A stretch of DNA of 64,000 nt from Herbaspirillum rhizosphaerae_A (GTDB lineage: Bacteria; Pseudomonadota; Gammaproteobacteria; Burkholderiales; Burkholderiaceae_D), in NCBI RefSeq assembly GCF_046025915.1, contig NZ_JAQQFR010000019.1, positions 1 to 64,000 on the forward strand, in the 5' to 3' direction. The notes beneath the pieces were generated by a model. It worked only from the letters and a program-made list of their open reading frames with translations, did no database searches and was not told where the DNA came from. Positions within the stretch are counted from its first letter, which is position 1; every line of letters begins with the position of its first letter. Both the position numbers and the translations under genes were made by a program. Below are positions 8,174-16,071 of the stretch, piece by piece.

Positions 8174-9820
8174 ATGACGATTCGACATCATCCCGTACTG
8201 ATCGCCGGCGCCGGCCCGACCGGCCTCACCGCCGCCATGGAGCTGTCGCGACTGGGCGTGCCGGTGCGTCTGATCGACAAGCTGACGGCGCCGTCAACGA
8301 CATCGCGTGCCCTGGCGGTGCAGGCGCGCACGCTGGAGTTGCTGCAACAACGTGGTCTGACTGACAAGATGCTGGCGGCAGGCAACAAGGCCCATGCCGG
8401 CAGCCTGTACGGACGCGGCAAGTTGCTCGGCAAGGTCGATCTGAGCCGGATTCCCGGAAGGCACAACTATGTCCTGCTGCTATCGCAAGCCGAGACGGAA
8501 CGCCTCCTGACGGAACAACTGGCGCTGCAAGGCGTGCAGATCGAGCGCGGCGTCGAGCTGATCGGCTTCGTGCAATCGCAGGCATCCACGCCGGCATCCA
8601 CGTTAGCGAGCGGCGTACTGGCTGAACTGCGCCATGCCGATGGGCGCATCGAACAACTGCAGGCTGCGGCACTGATCAGTGCCGAGGGCGCACACAGCAG
8701 CGCGCGTCACGCGCTCAATCTGGCGTTTGAGGGCAAGTCTCTTAAACCGACTTATGCGCTGGCTGATCTGCATGTGGAGGGCGAGATCGCGTCGGATCAG
8801 TTGTCGATCTTCATTTCGGATCACGGCTTTCTGGCGATGTTTCCGCTGGCAGAGGGACATTTCCGCATGATCGCCATCGAGCCTGATGCGGAAATACAGC
8901 AAGACGACGAGCTGGTGCGCGATATTCCCGGCGATCCACCGACGCTGGCGCAATTGCAGGCGATCTACGATGCGCATTCGCCGGTACCGGCGACGCTGAG
9001 CGACATCGTCTGGAGTTCACACTTCCGCATCAATAGCCGCATGCTGCAGACGCTGCGGCAAGGCAATGTATTCTTCGGCGGCGACGCCGCGCATATTCAC
9101 AGCCCGGCCGGCGGCCAGGGAATGAACACCGGCATCCAGGACATGATCGACCTGTGCTGGAAGCTGGCGCTGGTGCTGCAAGGCAGAGCCGACCCAGCGC
9201 TGCTCGACACTTACGAGCAAGACCGCCTGCCGGTGATCCGCAACATCGTCACGCGCACTGAAGCGGCCACCGATGTACTCAATTCGCGCAGTACGTGGGT
9301 GCATACACTGGTGACGCATATTGCGCCGCTGGCGCTGAACATCGACTTCGTCCAGGACACCGCCACGCGACTGATCAGCGAAATCAATGTTGATTACCGC
9401 AGCAGTCCGCTGTCGGTCACGCATGACGCCGGTGGCAGCCTGCACGGCGGTGACCGCTTGCCGGATATCGACGTGATCGCATGGGAACACAACAACAGCG
9501 AGGCAGAATCCCGCGAAGGCAATCTGTACGCGCTGCTCGATCCATCGCGCCTGACGCTGCTGATCGCACAAGGCCCGTCGGCGCCGATTCTGCCGCCAGA
9601 CTGGCGCGAGCAATTACACCGCTGGGAAGGTGTGCTGACCATACGCCACATCGCTGCGGCGCTGGCGGAGGGACATGATCGTGAATTCAGGAATCTCTTC
9701 GGCTCTTACCATTTGCATGTCGCCCGGCCTGATTGTTATCTGGGCTTTGTGGGCGATGCGGCGCAATGGGATGCCTTGATTGCATGGCTGGATAAATGGT
9801 TTACGCCGCGTGCAGCGTGA
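8174..9820 (+). CDS. FAD-dependent aromatic-type monooxygenase
   Basis: This is a class A flavoprotein hydroxylase of the PheA/TcmG/MhpA type. The start at 8174 has GGAG seven bases upstream and places the Rossmann FAD motif (VLIAGAGPTGLTAAMELSRLG) at residue 7. A second FAD motif, FFGGDAAHIHSPAGGQGMN, falls near 300. The C-terminal 150 residues resemble the thioredoxin-like domain of phenol hydroxylase-type enzymes. The protein has 548 residues. It uses NAD(P)H and O2 to hydroxylate a phenolic or polyketide-like ring; the substrate is unknown. It stands alone, with the ArsC-like gene 90 bp downstream. Confidence 0.85.
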   Translation: MTIRHHPVLIAGAGPTGLTAAMELSRLGVPVRLIDKLTAPSTTSRALAVQARTLELLQQRGLTDKMLAAGNKAHAGSLYGRGKLLGKVDLSRIPGRHNYVLLLSQAETERLLTEQLALQGVQIERGVELIGFVQSQASTPASTLASGVLAELRHADGRIEQLQAAALISAEGAHSSARHALNLAFEGKSLKPTYALADLHVEGEIASDQLSIFISDHGFLAMFPLAEGHFRMIAIEPDAEIQQDDELVRDIPGDPPTLAQLQAIYDAHSPVPATLSDIVWSSHFRINSRMLQTLRQGNVFFGGDAAHIHSPAGGQGMNTGIQDMIDLCWKLALVLQGRADPALLDTYEQDRLPVIRNIVTRTEAATDVLNSRSTWVHTLVTHIAPLALNIDFVQDTATRLISEINVDYRSSPLSVTHDAGGSLHGGDRLPDIDVIAWEHNNSEAESREGNLYALLDPSRLTLLIAQGPSAPILPPDWREQLHRWEGVLTIRHIAAALAEGHDREFRNLFGSYHLHVARPDCYLGFVGDAAQWDALIAWLDKWFTPRAA

Positions 9821-9910
9821 CGATACCTCCACAGCGCCGTGGCTTGCACGACGGCCGGTGCGGTGCATGACGTATACTTCCCGATCTGATTCCTCACGAC
9901 CTCTATCCGC

Positions 9911-10270
9911 ATGTCCGACATCACGATCTATCACAATCCAAAATGCAGCACGTCCCGCAACGTACTTGAGATGCTGCGTAATGCAGGCATCGAACCGCAA
10001 GTCATCGAATACCTGAAAACACCGCCTGACCGCGCCACGCTGAAGAAGATCGTCGCTGCGACCGGCCAGCCGGTAAGGGATCTCATGCGCCGTCGCGGCA
10101 CGTCATATGACGAGAGAGATCTGGACAACGCCAAGTGGAGCGACGATCAACTGATCGACCTGATGCTGGAAGATCCAGTGTTGATCAATCGCCCCATCGT
10201 CGTCACGCCATTGGGTGCACGCCTGTGCCGGCCGGTGGAGAAACTACAGGAAATACTGCCGAAGGCATAA
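9911..10270 (+). CDS. arsC: ArsC-family arsenate reductase (glutaredoxin type)
   Basis: The 119-residue cytosolic protein has the thioredoxin-like ArsC fold. The nucleophilic Cys is in the N-terminal motif YHNPKCSTSRN (Cys at 12), and there is a C-terminal Arg-rich segment RPIVVTPLGARLCRP like the arsenate-binding region of E. coli ArsC. The length is that of short ArsC/YffB relatives, so an arsenate reductase or a related Spx-like function are both possible. No other ars genes are nearby. Its last 68 bp overlap the 3' end of the convergent dioxygenase gene. Confidence 0.85.
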   Translation: MSDITIYHNPKCSTSRNVLEMLRNAGIEPQVIEYLKTPPDRATLKKIVAATGQPVRDLMRRRGTSYDERDLDNAKWSDDQLIDLMLEDPVLINRPIVVTPLGARLCRPVEKLQEILPKA

Positions 10271-11144
10271 GGCTCACCTCCTCGGCGGGCGGCTCGGCAA
10301 TACGCCCCGAAGGCTGTCCAAGCAAGGTGGTGCGATACATGATGCGGCGCTGGTTGTGATCGTAATCGGACAGCGCGATATGCATGGCGCTGCGGTTGTC
10401 CCACATCATGGTGTCACCGATCTGCCAGCGATGGCGGTAGACGTTTTCCGGCACGACGCTGTGGTCGTAGAGATATTGCAGCAGTGGCCGGCTCTCTTCC
10501 GCCGTCATCCCCTCAATCGACACCGACGTCATTTCACTGACATACAAGGCCTTGCGTCCGCTACCATCGTGCACACGCGCGATCGGCTGATACACCGGCG
10601 GATTGCGGCGGCGGATCTCGGCCAGTTCGTCGCTGGTGCGCGCCAGCCGCGTCTCGCGCGCCACCGACATGTCGTGCAGCGCATTGCGGCCATCGAGGAT
10701 GGACTGCAAGGTCGGCGACAGACTCTCCCAGGCCTTATACATATTGCAGAACATGGTGTCGCCACCGACTTCGGGCAACTCCACACAATGCAGCAGCGAG
10801 CCTTTTGCCGGGCGTGTAGTGGTGGATAAATCGGAATGCCATTGACGGCCCACCGCCAGACGTTTTCCACCGGCTTCGTAGTTGGTCACCAGCAGAATCT
10901 CGGGATGATCGGGATGGCGGAAGCGGGGAACCGCCGCATGATCGTCGAGCGCACCGAAGTTGCGGCTGAAGGCGATGTGCTCTTCAAACGTCAGCGGCTG
11001 ATTGCGAAACAGCAGGATGATGTAGCGGTGCCACGCATCGATCAAGGCCTGCACCGTCTCCGCATCCAACGGCCTGTGCATATCGATGCCGATTACTTCG
11101 GCACCCAGCGCCGAGGACAAGGGTTTCAAGGAAAAGCTACTCAT
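10203..11144 (-). CDS. TauD/TfdA-family 2-oxoglutarate dioxygenase
   Basis: The product is a non-haem Fe(II)/2-oxoglutarate dioxygenase of 313 residues. The facial triad is seen as HSD in QWHSDLS (about 103-105) and His in the segment AMHIALSDYDHNQRR (about 255-262), followed by an Arg expected to bind 2-oxoglutarate. Family members hydroxylate sulfonates, aryloxyalkanoates or carboxylates. GGGAGG precedes the ATG. It ends the minus-strand operon after an ABC importer, a hydratase and a lyase, so it likely attacks the imported substrate. About 38 residues beyond the usual family end are encoded within the region overlapping arsC. Confidence 0.88.
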   Translation of the reverse strand: MSSFSLKPLSSALGAEVIGIDMHRPLDAETVQALIDAWHRYIILLFRNQPLTFEEHIAFSRNFGALDDHAAVPRFRHPDHPEILLVTNYEAGGKRLAVGRQWHSDLSTTTRPAKGSLLHCVELPEVGGDTMFCNMYKAWESLSPTLQSILDGRNALHDMSVARETRLARTSDELAEIRRRNPPVYQPIARVHDGSGRKALYVSEMTSVSIEGMTAEESRPLLQYLYDHSVVPENVYRHRWQIGDTMMWDNRSAMHIALSDYDHNQRRIMYRTTLLGQPSGRIAEPPAEEVSLMPSAVFPVVSPPAGTGVHPMA

Positions 11145-11211
11145 GCTGCCTCCCGTTAAGTGGTGGCTACATCAGTTCGTCTCCGTCTTATTCCTACTTT
11201 TCTCTTATGTT

Positions 11212-12066
11212 TTATACGGTAGGAATGCGCGAACTATCAGCCCAGAACAAAGCTTTACGTTGCAAAAATCCCATCAGCACATGCAGACACACCCCGATCG
11301 CCGATAACACGAACAGCGTAGCAAATACACCCGCTGTATCGAGATTGACGTTCATCTGCATGATCGCGTTGCCGAGTCCCTTGCGTGAGCCGAGGAACTC
11401 GCCGACGATGGCGCCGAGGATGCTGAAGATGATCGCAATATTGAGTCCCGCGAAGATCATCGGCAGCGCGCCCGGCAAGCGCACCATCGTAAAAATCTGC
11501 CAGCGCGTCGCGCGCAGCGAACGCATCAGTTCCAGCCGCGCCGGATCGGTCGAGCGCAGGCCGCTGATGACATTGACCAGAATCGGGAAGAACGCAATCG
11601 TTGCGGCGATGATCACCTTGGAGGTCATGCCGAAACCGAACCACATGATGAACAGCGGCGCGACCGCTACCTTCGGCGTGGTCTGGATGGCGATGAGATA
11701 GGGATACAGCGTTTTTTCCGCCAGCGGAAATTGCGCAATCAAACCGCCCAGCACGATGCCGAATACCGCCGCCAGCAGGAAGCCTGACATAGCTTCGCCG
11801 AGCGTATAGAGCGCATTATCCCAATAACTGGTATTCATCAGCGACAGCGCGATATTGGACGGCGCCGGCATGATGTAGATCGGGATTTCGAAGTAGCGAA
11901 TGATGGCTTCCCAGATCACCACCACGGCGACGAACACCGCCGGGATCAGGATCAGTTCTGGACGCGCCTTGAGCTTGCGGCGCAAACTGAAGGAGGCAGG
12001 CGCTGGCGTCACTGGCGTCGTTTGCGTATTCTGCGTGGTGGCCGCGCTGTTGTGCACGCTTTCCAT
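11212..12066 (-). CDS. ABC transporter permease (SsuC/TauC-like)
   Basis: The 284-residue inner-membrane protein has about six helices after a Thr/Pro-rich N-terminus and the BPD_transp_1 signature around residues 190-220 (EAA-like loop, LMRSLRATRWQIFTMVRLPGALP). This subfamily imports sulfonates, nitrate, pyrimidine precursors or other small anions. Its ATG overlaps the stop codon of the ATPase gene by one base. The matching periplasmic binding protein is probably the one at 24839-25927, since none is present in this operon. Confidence 0.9.
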   Translation of the reverse strand: MESVHNSAATTQNTQTTPVTPAPASFSLRRKLKARPELILIPAVFVAVVVIWEAIIRYFEIPIYIMPAPSNIALSLMNTSYWDNALYTLGEAMSGFLLAAVFGIVLGGLIAQFPLAEKTLYPYLIAIQTTPKVAVAPLFIMWFGFGMTSKVIIAATIAFFPILVNVISGLRSTDPARLELMRSLRATRWQIFTMVRLPGALPMIFAGLNIAIIFSILGAIVGEFLGSRKGLGNAIMQMNVNLDTAGVFATLFVLSAIGVCLHVLMGFLQRKALFWADSSRIPTV

Positions 12067-12905
12067 CAGATGAATCCTTGCGTATTGAATTGGCTGCGAA
12101 TGCGGTTGCTGAACACGCCGAAAGCGTCGGTCGACATGATGTCGAGTCCGCGTTCCGATGGCAGATCAACCGTGACCAGGTCGGCGATGCGTCCCGGCCG
12201 GTTGGACAACACCATGACGTGCGTGCCGAGAAAGATCGCTTCCGGAATCGAGTGCGTGACGAAGATGATGGTCTTGCCTGCCTTGCGCCAGATGCGCAGT
12301 AATTCAAGGTTCATCACTTCACGCGTCATGGCGTCGAGCGCACCGAAGGGCTCGTCCATCATCAGAATCGATGGATCGTGGATCAATGAACGGGCGATGG
12401 CGACGCGTTGCTGCATGCCGCCCGACAATTCGCTGGGATAGCGTCCGGCGAAGTCGGCCAAGCCGACCATTTCCAGCAATTCTTGTGCGCGCACGCGGCT
12501 GGCAGCCATGTCGAGGCCGAGTACTTTGGCCGGCAGCAGGACGTTGTCGATGGCGGTTTTCCACGGCAACAGCACCGGGCTTTGAAACACCATGCCAATG
12601 TCGCGATGCGGTTCGTGGACTTCTTCCCCGTTGACCTTGATCGACCCCGCCGAACGCGGGATCAAACCGGAGAGCAATTTGAGCAGCGTCGATTTGCCGC
12701 AACCGGAAGGACCGACGATGGTCATGAAGCCGCCTTGCGGCACGGTGACTGAAATCGGCCCAAGCGCCTGCACCTTGCCACCGTCGTGGGTGGCGTAGGT
12801 TTTTTCCAGCTCTTCGACGACGATGGCTGCAGCGGCGGGCTGGTTCAAATGAGTGCTTGCTTCCTGGCTGAATGAAGTGTCGCGCACGATAGACATGGCT
12901 GGCAT
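12066..12905 (-). CDS. ABC transporter ATP-binding protein (SsuB/TauB-like)
   Basis: The 279-residue ATPase has Walker A GPSGCGKST (about 64-72), the Q-loop in MVFQSPVLLPW, signature LSGGMQQR (about 161), Walker B ILMMDEPFGALD and the switch His in FVTHSIPEA. It energises the permease encoded immediately downstream. An AGGAG precedes the ATG at 12905; a second ATG nine bases later is possible. It belongs to the nitrate/sulfonate/taurine importer group. The gap to the LeuD-like gene upstream is 38 bp. Confidence 0.93.
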   Translation of the reverse strand: MPAMSIVRDTSFSQEASTHLNQPAAAAIVVEELEKTYATHDGGKVQALGPISVTVPQGGFMTIVGPSGCGKSTLLKLLSGLIPRSAGSIKVNGEEVHEPHRDIGMVFQSPVLLPWKTAIDNVLLPAKVLGLDMAASRVRAQELLEMVGLADFAGRYPSELSGGMQQRVAIARSLIHDPSILMMDEPFGALDAMTREVMNLELLRIWRKAGKTIIFVTHSIPEAIFLGTHVMVLSNRPGRIADLVTVDLPSERGLDIMSTDAFGVFSNRIRSQFNTQGFI

Positions 12906-12943
12906 CTAATTGACTCCTGAAGGTCACGCATCATACAGAGAAT

Positions 12944-13480
12944 TCAAGTCGCTAAAGTCGTCTTTACAAATTCAAGTCCGCCGCCGGCGTTGACGATGTC
13001 CTGCAAAAATGGCGACAAAGGCTCGACCTGCATTTGCTTGCCGGTCGTAACGTTATGAATCTCGCCGCGGCTGAAATCGATGTCGAGCTGATGGCCGTCG
13101 TCGATGGCGTCAAGCACTTCTGTCGTGACCATCAATACCGGTACGCCCATGAAGATTGCCAGGCGAAAGGGGCCGCGTGAGAGCGAACGCACCAGCAAGC
13201 CGACGCCGAGCGCCTTCATCGCGAGGAAAGGATGGCTGTGGTTGCTGCCGTGCGCGAAGTTGCGACCGGCAACGATGACGTCACCCGGTTGCGCCTGCTG
13301 CGCGAACTCAGGACGCACTTCGGCGAGCAAGTGATGGCGCAACATGCGCGGATCGAATTCGAAGACGTGGCGCGCCGAGATCAACTGGTCGCTGGAGATG
13401 TCGCTGGAAAATTTCCAGGCACGGCCGCTGCTGGTTTTGCCGGTAGCTTTGCCGGTAGCGCCTGTAACCTCGGCCGTCAT
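12944..13480 (-). CDS. LeuD/aconitase small-subunit-like hydratase subunit
   Basis: This is the swivel domain of a two-subunit aconitase-superfamily (de)hydratase, 178 residues. The motif GRNFAHGSNHSHP (about 92-104) corresponds to the GxNFGxGSSREH substrate-contact loop of LeuD and aconitase, but with SNHSHP in place of SSREHA. The catalytic-region Arg is therefore shifted or lost, which argues against a normal 3-isopropylmalate dehydratase. The start codon overlaps the stop of the large subunit (ATGA), so the two are translationally coupled. Relatives include LeuD, homoaconitase small subunits and dimethylmaleate hydratase DmdB. Confidence 0.82.
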   Translation of the reverse strand: MTAEVTGATGKATGKTSSGRAWKFSSDISSDQLISARHVFEFDPRMLRHHLLAEVRPEFAQQAQPGDVIVAGRNFAHGSNHSHPFLAMKALGVGLLVRSLSRGPFRLAIFMGVPVLMVTTEVLDAIDDGHQLDIDFSRGEIHNVTTGKQMQVEPLSPFLQDIVNAGGGLEFVKTTLAT

Positions 13481-14763
13481 TGCACACCTCCCTTCGCGAA
13501 GGCGCGCGGGTCGGTGATATGTCCGGTGATGGCGGAAGCAGCCACGGTCATGGCGCTGGCGAGGAAGATCTCCGCCTCGTTGCTACCCATGCGGCCGGGA
13601 TCGTTGCGCGTGCTGGTGCTGATGCGGCGTTCACCCGCGGTCAGCTGTGCGATACCGCCGAAACAAGGCCCACAGGTCGATGGCGAGATTTTGGCGCCGG
13701 CAGCGGTGAGTTCAGTCAGCAATCCTTCTTGCAGGGCTTGCTGGAAAACTTGCTGGGTCGCCGGGATCACCAGCAGGTTGACGTCGGCGTGCACCTTGTG
13801 GCCGCGCAGAATGGCGGCGGCGGCGCGGATGTCTTCAATCGAACCGGAAACGCAGGAGCCGATATAAGCGTGCTGGATCACGATGTCCGACATGGCCTGC
13901 GCTTCGCGCACATGATTGGGCGATGGTGGAATCGATACACGCGGCGTCAATGTCGACAGGTCAATGTCGATGGTCATGGCGTACTCTGCGTCGGCATCGC
14001 TATTGATTAACTCTGGCGGCTGCGGATCGCTCACGCCATGCTCCCGCAAATAATCAATGCAGCGCTGATCAACGGCGGCGATGCCTGACTTGGCGCCGGC
14101 GTCGACGCACAGCCCGCAAATGGTCATGCGTTCCGGCACAGACAAGGTCGACAGGCCCTCGCCCTGATATTCGATAACGCGGTAACTGGTGGCTTCATCG
14201 TCGAGTTGCTGCATGGTCGCCAGCACGATATCGCGTGCACCGACGCCGGGTGCGCAGGCGCCGTTCAAACGTACGCGTATGGTTTCCGGCACCTTCATCC
14301 AGATCTGGCCGGTGGCCAGCACCATGGATACTTCAAACCCGAACGGCACCGACAAGGCGCCGACCGCACCGAGGCCGGGCGCATGACTGTCAGCACCGGC
14401 GGCGAACATGCCCGGCGCGATCAGTCCCTGCTCGACCATCAGCGGATGGGTGATACCTGCGCCGTCAAAGAAATGGCCGACCGACAGTTCCAACGCCAGC
14501 TTGCGGGTGAGCTTGTTGCGTTCGGCGCCGGCGATGCTGTGCACCGGCACTTCGTGGTCGATGATGACGGCGACGCGTTCCGGGTGCGCCAGTTTGGTCA
14601 CGCCAATTTCGCGGATGCGTTTGATGTAAGCCGAAAACGACACCTCGGGCGCGGTCACCAGATCGGGACTGGCCCAGATGATTTCACCGTGCTCAACAGG
14701 GCTGATCGACGGATCGCGACCGCTGGTACGAGCAAGGATTTTTTGCGTCATGGTGGCACCCAT
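13477..14763 (-). CDS. LeuC/aconitase large-subunit-like hydratase subunit
   Basis: The 428-residue catalytic subunit of an aconitase-superfamily enzyme keeps the [4Fe-4S] ligands: Cys in IGSCVSGSIEDI (about 303) and two Cys in STCGPCFGG (about 363-366). The active-site region AGADSHAPGLGAVG matches the DSHTxTxGAxG motif. Together with the small subunit it should hydrate or dehydrate a 2- or 3-hydroxy di/tricarboxylic acid. It lies between a PEP-mutase-family lyase gene and the small subunit, five bases after the lyase stop. Leucine biosynthesis is unlikely, because no leuB or leuA is nearby and the context is catabolic. Confidence 0.85.
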   Translation of the reverse strand: MGATMTQKILARTSGRDPSISPVEHGEIIWASPDLVTAPEVSFSAYIKRIREIGVTKLAHPERVAVIIDHEVPVHSIAGAERNKLTRKLALELSVGHFFDGAGITHPLMVEQGLIAPGMFAAGADSHAPGLGAVGALSVPFGFEVSMVLATGQIWMKVPETIRVRLNGACAPGVGARDIVLATMQQLDDEATSYRVIEYQGEGLSTLSVPERMTICGLCVDAGAKSGIAAVDQRCIDYLREHGVSDPQPPELINSDADAEYAMTIDIDLSTLTPRVSIPPSPNHVREAQAMSDIVIQHAYIGSCVSGSIEDIRAAAAILRGHKVHADVNLLVIPATQQVFQQALQEGLLTELTAAGAKISPSTCGPCFGGIAQLTAGERRISTSTRNDPGRMGSNEAEIFLASAMTVAASAITGHITDPRAFAKGGVQ

Positions 14764-14768
14764 GTCGG

Positions 14769-15659
14769 CTAGCTCCCAGTGGATTCTGTCGGTACTTCGG
14801 GTTCGTTCAACTGCGCATCGAACGCGGCGGCGCGCTCAACGCCGACCAGACGGCCGACATCGGCGAACTTCGCCATGCCGTCCACCAGTTGGGCGGTGTC
14901 GCCTGCTTCAAACATGCTGCGCAGCATGGTTTGCTGCGCCTTGAATGTGGTCTGTATCAGCGATAAAGGATACAACGCCATGGCGAAGCCTGCTTGCGCC
15001 AATTGCTGTTGCGTGTAGCTTGGGCGCACGGTTTCGGCGGCAACATAAATTACGGGAATGTTGACGCTGGAAGCGACCGCTTCGAGTTCGGCCGGTGTGC
15101 TGAGCGACGGCACCATGACGGCATCGGCACCGGCGCGTTCCATCGCTTTGACACGTACGATGACTTCTTCCAGGCCATAGATGGTCATGGCGTCGGTGCG
15201 GCCAATGATGACGAATTCGCTGCTCTTGCGACCAGCTCTCGCGGCGCGCAGGCGCAACGCCATTTCTTCACTGGGCACAAGTTTCTTGCCGGCCATGGCG
15301 CCGCATTTCTTGGGCATGATCTGGTCTTCCAGATGCAGGCCTGCGATGCCGGCTTTTTCAAAGGCGCGGACTGTTTCGGCGATGTTGGCCGCGCCGCCGT
15401 AACCGGTGTCGGCGTCGACAATAACCGGGATAGAAACCGCCTCGGCAATGCGAGCCGCCTGCTGCACCATGTCGGTCATGGTCAGCAGGCCGATGTCCGG
15501 TTTGCCATAGCTGGACGCGAGCGAAAATCCTGTCATGTAGGCGGCCTGAAAACCGGCCTGCTCAATCAGCAATGCACCGAGCGGGTCATAGCAGCCAGGC
15601 ACGGGTACGGCGCCGCCGCGGGCCAGCATGTCACGGATCAACGTTCCTGGGTGATGCAT
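14769..15659 (-). CDS. Isocitrate lyase/PEP mutase superfamily carbon-carbon lyase
   Basis: The product has a (beta/alpha)8 barrel typical of 2-methylisocitrate, 2,3-dimethylmalate and oxaloacetate-cleaving enzymes. The ATG at 15659 has AAGGAG nine bases upstream and gives 296 residues; an upstream extension to 15854 looks non-coding. Visible motifs are the early barrel strand VPGCYDPLGALL, the Mg-site VDADTGYGG (about 85-93), LEDQ and the lid loop PKKCGAMAGKKL with the catalytic Cys. The lid His of the usual KKCGH is Ala here. It likely releases pyruvate, glyoxylate or a relative from the hydroxy acid made by the hydratase next door. It is the first gene of the minus operon, under the 15923 operator. 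Confidence 0.87.
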   Translation of the reverse strand: MHHPGTLIRDMLARGGAVPVPGCYDPLGALLIEQAGFQAAYMTGFSLASSYGKPDIGLLTMTDMVQQAARIAEAVSIPVIVDADTGYGGAANIAETVRAFEKAGIAGLHLEDQIMPKKCGAMAGKKLVPSEEMALRLRAARAGRKSSEFVIIGRTDAMTIYGLEEVIVRVKAMERAGADAVMVPSLSTPAELEAVASSVNIPVIYVAAETVRPSYTQQQLAQAGFAMALYPLSLIQTTFKAQQTMLRSMFEAGDTAQLVDGMAKFADVGRLVGVERAAAFDAQLNEPEVPTESTGS

Positions 15660-15907
15660 CGGTATGGTCTCCTTCGTACGCACGGTGAATCTCGCGTGTA
15701 CTTTACCTGCACTGCGCCATAAATCGTAATTTTTTGATGCGCGTAGTTTTTTGATGCGCGAATTGTTTCCGACTTGCTGCCGATTCGTCTTCGCTTCTCG
15801 TTTTTTGCTTGTTCTATTTCTGCCGCTGCTGCGACATCCATCTGGCGACAACAACGCAATCCCTCGTCACGCCCACAAGGCGGTCTGCTTCGCTGTATTT
15901 ATTTTTA

Positions 15908-15937
15908 TTGACTTTAATTAATCATACTTAGTAGTAT
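15908..15937 (+). promoter_or_regulatory. Predicted promoter of the MaoC/acyl-CoA dehydrogenase unit
   Basis: TTGACT at 15908-15913 and TAGTAT at 15932-15937 are separated by 18 bp and lie 134 bp upstream of the MaoC-type gene. The -10 box is inside the palindromic operator. Confidence 0.6.
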
Positions 15938-15948
15938 GTTTATGTCAA
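15921..15948 (-). promoter_or_regulatory. Predicted promoter of the lyase/hydratase/ABC/dioxygenase operon
   Basis: On the minus strand TTGACA (plus positions 15943-15948) and TATGAT (15921-15926) are spaced by 16 bp. The boxes straddle the operator, so a repressor bound there would block both directions. Confidence 0.6.
15923..15938. promoter_or_regulatory. Operator-like palindrome, copy 1
   Basis: CATACTTAGTAGTATG contains ATACT-N4-AGTAT half-sites read on the complementary strand. Its reverse complement differs by two bases from the site at 20563-20578, the other divergent promoter region of this cluster. The best regulator candidate is the TetR-family protein encoded at 21825-22484. Confidence 0.65.
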
Positions 15949-16071
15949 GGACGATTCTTCATTTTCCTTAGCCGCATTGCGGCATCCCTCCTTCATCGCC
16001 CTGATGTATCTGCAGTTCTCTCGTGCGCACCCGACGTAATCGTATTCGAACACCATCTGTGGCGAGGCCTC

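Larger units (their letters stand above)
15660..16071. other. Divergent regulatory region with long leader
   Basis: This 412-bp gap holds two overlapping divergent promoters and a palindrome (annotated separately). It also holds a 17-bp tandem repeat at 15728-15744 and 15745-15761 (TTTTTTGATGCGCG core, one mismatch). The repeat lies in what would be a leader of about 255 nt in front of the lyase gene. No coding frame there is convincing. Confidence 0.5.

Noticed and set aside
12944..14763. Annotation as leucine biosynthesis leuC/leuD
   Set aside because: The small-subunit loop is atypical and the neighbours are a lyase, an importer and a dioxygenase; no leuA or leuB is present.
14769..15854. 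Longer version of the lyase starting at 15854
   Set aside because: The extra 65 residues are Lys/Arg/Ser-rich, overlap the tandem repeat leader and have no counterpart in the family; AAGGAG favours 15659.
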